Source: Chloroflexota bacterium | GTDB taxonomy: Bacteria > Chloroflexota > UBA6077 > FW602-bin22 > JACQUS01 | Length of the DNA: 8,595 nt | Reading direction: 5' to 3' | NCBI GenBank assembly: GCA_016210125.1 | Contig: JACQUS010000414.1 | Coordinates: 1-8,595, forward strand | Part shown: positions 6,330 through 8,595 of the stretch, one piece after another | How positions within the stretch are numbered: the stretch's first letter is position 1 | Layout: each line of letters starts with the position of its first letter | Position numbers and translations under genes: made by a program | The notes under the pieces: generated by a model | Seen by the model: the letters and a program-made list of their open reading frames with translations, nothing else | The model's database searches: none | Told to the model about the DNA's origin: nothing

Positions 6330-7552
6330 GTGCCCGGTCTGCCGCGGTCGAGTGCCAGGAGGGCCAGCGGCCCGAGGGCTACGATCCCGGCCTGGACCAG
6401 AAACGCCGCGATCCACGCGGTCTGCGCCGCGCCGCCGCCGGCGAGGTCGAGCACCCCGCCGAAGAGCACCGGGCTGGCGACGGCCCCGACGAAGCCCAGG
6501 AGCGCGTGGACGGCCAGCGTCGCGCCGCGGTGCTCCGGCGTGGCGGCCGCGACGACGCCGGCGTTGATGGCGCCGACGTCGGCCGGGACGGCGATGCCGT
6601 AGAGCAGGAGCAAGGCCACCAGGAGTGCGGTCGGGGCCGTCGAGGCCGCGCCGAGGGCCAGGCCGACGGCGGCGGAGCTGGTCGCCACCAGCGTGAGAAC
6701 GCGCAGCCGCCCATAGCGCCGGGCCAGCTCGTTTCCCAGGACGATGGCCGGAAGCCCGAGCAGGTTCGCCGCCGCGACGATGGTCGTCGGGCTCCACGCT
6801 GTACCGGCGGCCGCCGCGACCTGATGTGCCTGGTTTGCAGCGAGGAGCGCGACGGCGAAGGTCCGCACGCTGGACGACTCGGCGTTGTGGACGACGTAGG
6901 CCAGCACGTAGGCGAGCGCCGGGCGATTGGCGAGCACCGGCCGGACGTTGAAGAGTGGGGTGGCCGCCGTGCGGTGGCGAACGTGCCGCGGCGGCAGGAA
7001 GGCGCCGATCAGTGCCGCGCCGGCCAGCGGCCCCAGCGCGAGCAGGCCCAGCCCGATCTGCCAGCCGAAGGCCGCGGCCAGCTCGCCGGCCAGGAAGAAC
7101 GACGCCGCGTTGCCGACGGAGAAGCTGGCGCTGAAGAAGGCGACCGCGCGGCCCTGCATCGGCTCAGGCACGGCGTCGCTCAGGGCGCGCAGCCCGGGCA
7201 TGTAGATGCAGGCCAGACCCATGCCCTGCACGAAGCGCCAGAGGGCGGCCGTCCAGACGCCGTCGGCGGCGACCGCGAAACCGGCGATGCCAATCGCGCT
7301 GACGGCCATGCCCCAGAGGACGATGCGGCGCGGGTCGCGGCGGTCGGTCAGCGTGGTGGCCAGGGGCACGGCGACGACGTAGCCGGCGAAGTACGCGCCG
7401 CTGATCCACCCGATCTCTAGGTTGGAGAGCGCCCAGGTGGACTGGAAGAGTGGCACCAGCGCCGGAAAGGCGACGATGGCCACCATGCCGGCCGCCTGGG
7501 CAAGGGACATGGCCGCGACCAGCAGGTGGGGTTGGCGCCCGGTGCTACTCAT
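6326..7552 (-). CDS. Major facilitator superfamily transporter, 12 TM
   Basis: An inner-membrane secondary transporter of 408 aa, a usual MFS length. The start chosen is the ATG at 7552 (MSSTGRQPHLL); a GTG at 7612 would add 20 polar residues and lies upstream of the likely transcription start. AGGT lies 7 nt before the ATG. Hydrophobic segments in two sets of six are visible, split by a loop near residues 186-205. Motif A is present between TM2 and TM3 as T69-D-R-R-D-P-R-R76, and a motif B-like R106-F-V-Q-G-M-G112 lies in TM4. The glycine/proline-rich antiporter motif C in TM5 is not evident, which argues mildly against a classic 12-TM drug:H+ antiporter, but the substrate is unknown. It lies 53 nt upstream of the TAXI receptor on the same strand, so read-through could join the two. 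Confidence 0.9.
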   Translation of the reverse strand: MSSTGRQPHLLVAAMSLAQAAGMVAIVAFPALVPLFQSTWALSNLEIGWISGAYFAGYVVAVPLATTLTDRRDPRRIVLWGMAVSAIGIAGFAVAADGVWTAALWRFVQGMGLACIYMPGLRALSDAVPEPMQGRAVAFFSASFSVGNAASFFLAGELAAAFGWQIGLGLLALGPLAGAALIGAFLPPRHVRHRTAATPLFNVRPVLANRPALAYVLAYVVHNAESSSVRTFAVALLAANQAHQVAAAAGTAWSPTTIVAAANLLGLPAIVLGNELARRYGRLRVLTLVATSSAAVGLALGAASTAPTALLVALLLLYGIAVPADVGAINAGVVAAATPEHRGATLAVHALLGFVGAVASPVLFGGVLDLAGGGAAQTAWIAAFLVQAGIVALGPLALLALDRGRPGT

Positions 7553-7587
7553 CGTCGGGACCTGCGTCCGCGTCGCGCGTGCCGGCC

Positions 7588-7616
7588 AGCATAGAGGGGG
7601 ACCGTGCCGCACACAA
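7588..7616 (-). promoter_or_regulatory. Candidate promoter of the MFS gene
   Basis: TTGTGT (7616-7611) and TATGCT (7593-7588) on the minus strand are 17 bp apart, a partial match to -35 and -10 boxes. A start near 7581 would give a leader of about 29 nt to the ATG at 7552 and would exclude the upstream GTG at 7612. Confidence 0.4.
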
Positions 7617-7713
7617 CGTCGGAAGTCACATCTTGCCGATCGCGCCGCCGCGCGGACGAATGCGAGATGCCTCGCCGCCGCGGTGCGGCGCGCTGCTCGC
7701 GGTTGCCCGCGGA

Positions 7714-7722
7714 TGGTATCCT
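7714..7722 (+). promoter_or_regulatory. Candidate extended -10 promoter of the ABC permease operon
   Basis: TGG followed by TATCCT (7717-7722) resembles an extended -10 element and sits 21 nt before the GTG at 7744, leaving a very short leader. No good -35 box is seen. It would face away from the MFS promoter in the 191-bp divergent region 7553-7743. Confidence 0.35.
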
Positions 7723-7743
7723 AGGACGGAGGAAGGGAGAGAC

Positions 7744-8454
7744 GTGCAGGCACTGCTAGCGATCATCGAGAAGGAGCTACGCACCTACTTCGCCTCGCCC
7801 ATCGCCTACGTGGTGACGGCCGCCTTCTTGGCCTTGACCGGGCTGCTCTTCGTGCAGATCGTCGGGCTCGTGCGCCAGGCCGACCTGCGGCCCCTGTTCA
7901 GCAACATCGCCATCGTGTTCGTGCTCCTCGGGCCGGTGTTGACCATGCGCCTTCTGGCCGAGGAGGCGCGCAGCGGAGCGATCGAGCTGCTGCTGACGGC
8001 GCCGGTGCGCGACGCGACAATCATCGCGGGAAAGTTCCTCGCCGGGCTGCTGATGCTGGTGGCCATGCTCGCGCCGACGCTCTACTACCCCCTGCTTCTC
8101 GGTCTCTTCAGCACGCCGGACTGGGGGCCGGTCGCCGCGGGCTACCTCGGCGTGCTGCTGCTCGGCTCGGCGTGCCTGGCGCTGGGGCTGTTCACGTCGT
8201 CGTTGACGGAGAACCAGATCGTCGCCGCGGTGCTGGGCATCGGCCTGCTGTTGACGCTGTGGGTGGTCGGCGGCGCGGCCGACCTCTTTGGCGGGCCGGC
8301 CGGCGCGCTGGTGCGGCAGCTCGAGCTGCCGGCGCACTTCTTCGACTTCCCGCGCGGCGTGATCGACTCGCGCCACGTCGTCTTCTTCGCCAGCGTGACC
8401 GCGGCGGGGCTCTTTCTCTCGTATCTCGCGCTGCAAACCCGGAGGTGGCGGTAG
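7744..8454 (+). CDS. ABC-2 type exporter permease (GldF-like)
   Basis: Integral membrane subunit of an ABC-2 type exporter. The GTG at 7744 starts a 236-residue protein; GGAGG at 7728-7732 and GGGAG at 7735-7739 give a strong ribosome site. Residues 1-20 form the cytoplasmic coupling segment (IIEKELRTYFASPIAYVV). About six hydrophobic segments follow, near 21-42, 53-70, 96-121, 131-150, 157-178 and 212-230. Family hallmarks are MRLLAEEARSGAIELLLTAPV (69-89, in the first cytoplasmic loop) and FFDFPRGVIDSRHVVFF (199-215) before the last segment, both characteristic of GldF-like permeases. The next gene begins at the base after the stop, so the pair is certainly cotranscribed. The matching ATPase is most likely the gene at 1411-2361, since none lies directly upstream here. 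The exported substrate is unknown; gliding motility should not be assumed from the family name. Confidence 0.9.
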   Translation: MQALLAIIEKELRTYFASPIAYVVTAAFLALTGLLFVQIVGLVRQADLRPLFSNIAIVFVLLGPVLTMRLLAEEARSGAIELLLTAPVRDATIIAGKFLAGLLMLVAMLAPTLYYPLLLGLFSTPDWGPVAAGYLGVLLLGSACLALGLFTSSLTENQIVAAVLGIGLLLTLWVVGGAADLFGGPAGALVRQLELPAHFFDFPRGVIDSRHVVFFASVTAAGLFLSYLALQTRRWR

Positions 8455-8595
8455 GTGGTGGCACGGCTGGGGGTTGCAGCCGGCTGGCTGGGGGCGGCGC
8501 TGATTCTCGCCGCGCTCGGCTACCTGGCCGTCCTGCGCGATTTCACGCTCGCGCCGCGAGTCCTGCTGGCCGCGGGCGCGGTGCTGCTGGTGTTC
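8455..8595 (+). CDS. GldG-like ABC transporter accessory membrane protein, N-terminal fragment
   Basis: Only the first 47 codons are inside the window; the frame is open to the right edge. The GTG at 8455 lies directly after the permease stop, and GGAGGT at 8441-8446 is spaced 8 nt from it; a second GTG at 8458 is also possible. The fragment has two hydrophobic stretches (about residues 6-26 and 34-47) joined by a short LRDFT loop, as at the start of GldG-like proteins that follow GldF-like permeases. In that family a large extracytoplasmic domain would follow. The assignment rests mainly on gene order, because the visible sequence is generic membrane protein. Confidence 0.6.
   Translation, partial: MVARLGVAAGWLGAALILAALGYLAVLRDFTLAPRVLLAAGAVLLVF

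Noticed and set aside
5076..6797. The minus-strand TAXI frame extends upstream to 6797, giving a 573-residue protein.
   Set aside because: The extra N-terminal part is antisense-frame sequence over the MFS gene, Arg/Pro/Gly-rich and without signal features. The GTG at 6272 has an excellent ribosome site and begins a lipoprotein signal.
6323..7420. A 365-residue plus-strand open frame opposite the MFS gene.
   Set aside because: It is extremely Gly/Arg/Asp-rich with no domain, and the minus strand has clear MFS motifs and membrane segments.
7450..8454. The permease frame is open from 7450, suggesting a longer 334-residue protein.
   Set aside because: The added residues overlap the divergent MFS start and look non-coding. 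The GTG at 7744 has strong ribosome sites and starts exactly where GldF-like proteins begin.
1..8595. Search by eye for CRISPR arrays, tRNA, transposase genes, insertion-sequence ends and toxin-antitoxin pairs.
   Set aside because: None found. The only tandem repeat is the in-frame protein linker at 6003-6182, whose units are contiguous rather than separated by spacers.

Overview
The window is a GC-rich, densely coded stretch of bacterial chromosome. No rRNA, tRNA, CRISPR array, transposase or phage gene is visible. The coding style suggests a Chloroflexota-type bacterium (Thermomicrobia-like): very high GC at third codon positions, many GTG starts, a lipoprotein with a Pro/Ala/Lys heptad linker, and GldA/GldF/GldG-like ABC exporter genes. 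That placement is an inference from style, not from a marker gene.

Layout, left to right. Positions 1-182 hold no gene I can support. A 75-residue Trp-rich small protein (183-410, +) has a strong ribosome binding site and ends just before a 16-bp perfect hairpin (436-469). Convergent to it is an unknown 167-residue, mostly helical protein (586-1089, -). A 321-bp divergent intergenic region (1090-1410) carries short repeats and an extended -10 element. It leads into an ABC-2 type exporter ATPase (1411-2361, +). Next, on the same strand, is an 882-residue fusion of an N-terminal GNAT acetyltransferase and an ADP/NDP-forming acyl-CoA synthetase (2411-5059, +). Two minus-strand genes follow, with the second nearly abutting the synthetase tail to tail: a TAXI-family solute-binding lipoprotein (6272-5076) and, upstream of it, an MFS transporter (7552-6326). 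The lipoprotein has its own well-formed -35/-10 promoter, which overlaps the MFS stop codon. Finally a divergent plus-strand unit starts with an ABC-2 permease of GldF type (7744-8454), immediately followed by the first 47 codons of a GldG-like membrane protein that runs off the right edge.

How the genes relate. The ATPase, the permease and the GldG-like gene look like parts of one exporter of the GldA/F/G type. The usual block is broken here: about 5.4 kb containing the synthetase, the TAXI receptor and the MFS gene lies between ATPase and permease. The synthetase fusion retains both histidines of the phosphoryl-relay mechanism of ADP-forming acyl-CoA synthetases, so it may be a working enzyme as well as a protein acetyltransferase. 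The TAXI receptor has no TRAP membrane subunit in the window. I see no clear new defence or mobile system. The least explained items are the small Trp-rich protein with a duplicated E-x-L-x-W-H-G motif and the unknown helical protein opposite it.
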